Of a stretch of 5,249 nucleotides of DNA, positions 4,958 to 5,249 are shown one piece after another. Below the pieces are notes generated by a model that made no database searches, was not told the DNA's origin, and saw only the letters and a program-made list of their open reading frames with translations. The DNA is from Thermoplasmata archaeon. Its GTDB lineage: Archaea > Thermoplasmatota > Thermoplasmata > Sysuiplasmatales > Sysuiplasmataceae. Location of the stretch: positions 1 through 5,249 of the forward strand of contig JAKAPY010000132.1 of assembly GCA_021811925.1 (NCBI GenBank). Reading direction: 5' to 3'. Numbering within the stretch: position 1 is the stretch's first letter; every line of letters begins with the position of its first letter. The translations under genes and the position numbers were made by a program.

Positions 4958-5249
4958 ATGGGTATTGACATTGTCTCTTATGATGAACTGACACTTTCGC
5001 AGAAGGTCCAGGCCATCTCCCTCGAAACAACCGCGTTTGGCGGTGCAACGGATATCAGGGGAGTACGACTTCTCAGGGAGCGCAGCGGCTACACCTCAGG
5101 CTACTACTCTATGCACGCGGTCGAGGACGGGGAGACAATCGGGCAAGCCATTGTTTTCAGGATAGACTACTCCTTTCCTGGCCTGGGAAACAGAAAGGTC
5201 TCCGGCCTTGCTGGAATCGCGACAAGGGCAGACAAGTCCAAGAAGGGGG
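4958..5249 (+). CDS. Probable GNAT-type N-acetyltransferase, N-terminal part (cut by window edge)
   Basis: Ninety-seven residues are visible before the right edge. The frame starts MGIDIVSYDEL and contains a central strand pattern, YYSMHAVEDGETIGQAIVFR (49-68), then KVSGLAGIATRADKSKKG (80-97). The last stretch resembles strand 4 of the GNAT fold with the beginning of the acetyl-CoA-binding loop (leu-x-x-ile-ala-thr, then a basic gly-containing turn), where the R/Q-x-x-G-x-G/A signature would be expected to continue just past the edge. Acetyl transfer from acetyl-CoA is therefore likely, acceptor unknown. An in-frame TGA nine codons upstream (4931-4933) makes ATG at 4958 the only ATG start; a second ATG at 4947 is in another frame and stops after 14 codons. 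No SD motif is visible. The call is tentative because the diagnostic motif is cut off. Confidence 0.65.
   Translation, partial: MGIDIVSYDELTLSQKVQAISLETTAFGGATDIRGVRLLRERSGYTSGYYSMHAVEDGETIGQAIVFRIDYSFPGLGNRKVSGLAGIATRADKSKKG

Overview
The window looks archaeal and most resembles a Thermoplasmata-type euryarchaeon. The reasons are A/T-rich TATA/BRE-like boxes placed about 25 bases before likely transcript starts, a mixture of apparently leaderless genes and genes with GGAG-type ribosome sites, T-tract terminator-like regions, and moderate GC. This assignment is inference from style and gene content; no rRNA or universal marker is present. Five of the six larger genes, and one possible mini-gene, lie on the minus strand. 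Only the gene at the right edge is on the plus strand.

Read from the right edge, which is the direction of minus-strand transcription, the layout is as follows. A partial plus-strand gene for a probable GNAT-type acetyltransferase (4958 to the edge) diverges from a DUF72/YecE-family gene (3906-4775). The DUF72 leader holds a nested inverted repeat. Next is a zinc-ribbon protein with about six membrane segments (2910-3740), followed by a GC-rich palindromic terminator (about 2859-2884). Then comes a likely two-gene unit: a hotdog-fold acyl-CoA thioesterase (2313-2807, GTG start) and, 32 bases downstream, a 448-residue helical protein that I do not recognise (934-2280).

The stretch 574-933 has no long gene but is not empty. 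It holds a weak hairpin after the 448-residue gene, a tandem 9-base repeat beside a BRE/TATA-like element, an SD-like site, a possible 20-residue lysine-rich mini-gene (706-768, TTG start), a hairpin and three T-tracts. After it comes the start of a DUF255/YyaL-type thioredoxin-fold protein (1-573), which runs off the left edge and appears leaderless.

No pathway links all the genes. The thioesterase and its partner are the only convincing co-transcribed pair. I see no mobile element, CRISPR array, tRNA or rRNA. The most interesting items are the lysine-rich mini-gene with a complete set of signals, the unrecognised helical protein paired with the thioesterase, and the structured leader of the DUF72 gene.
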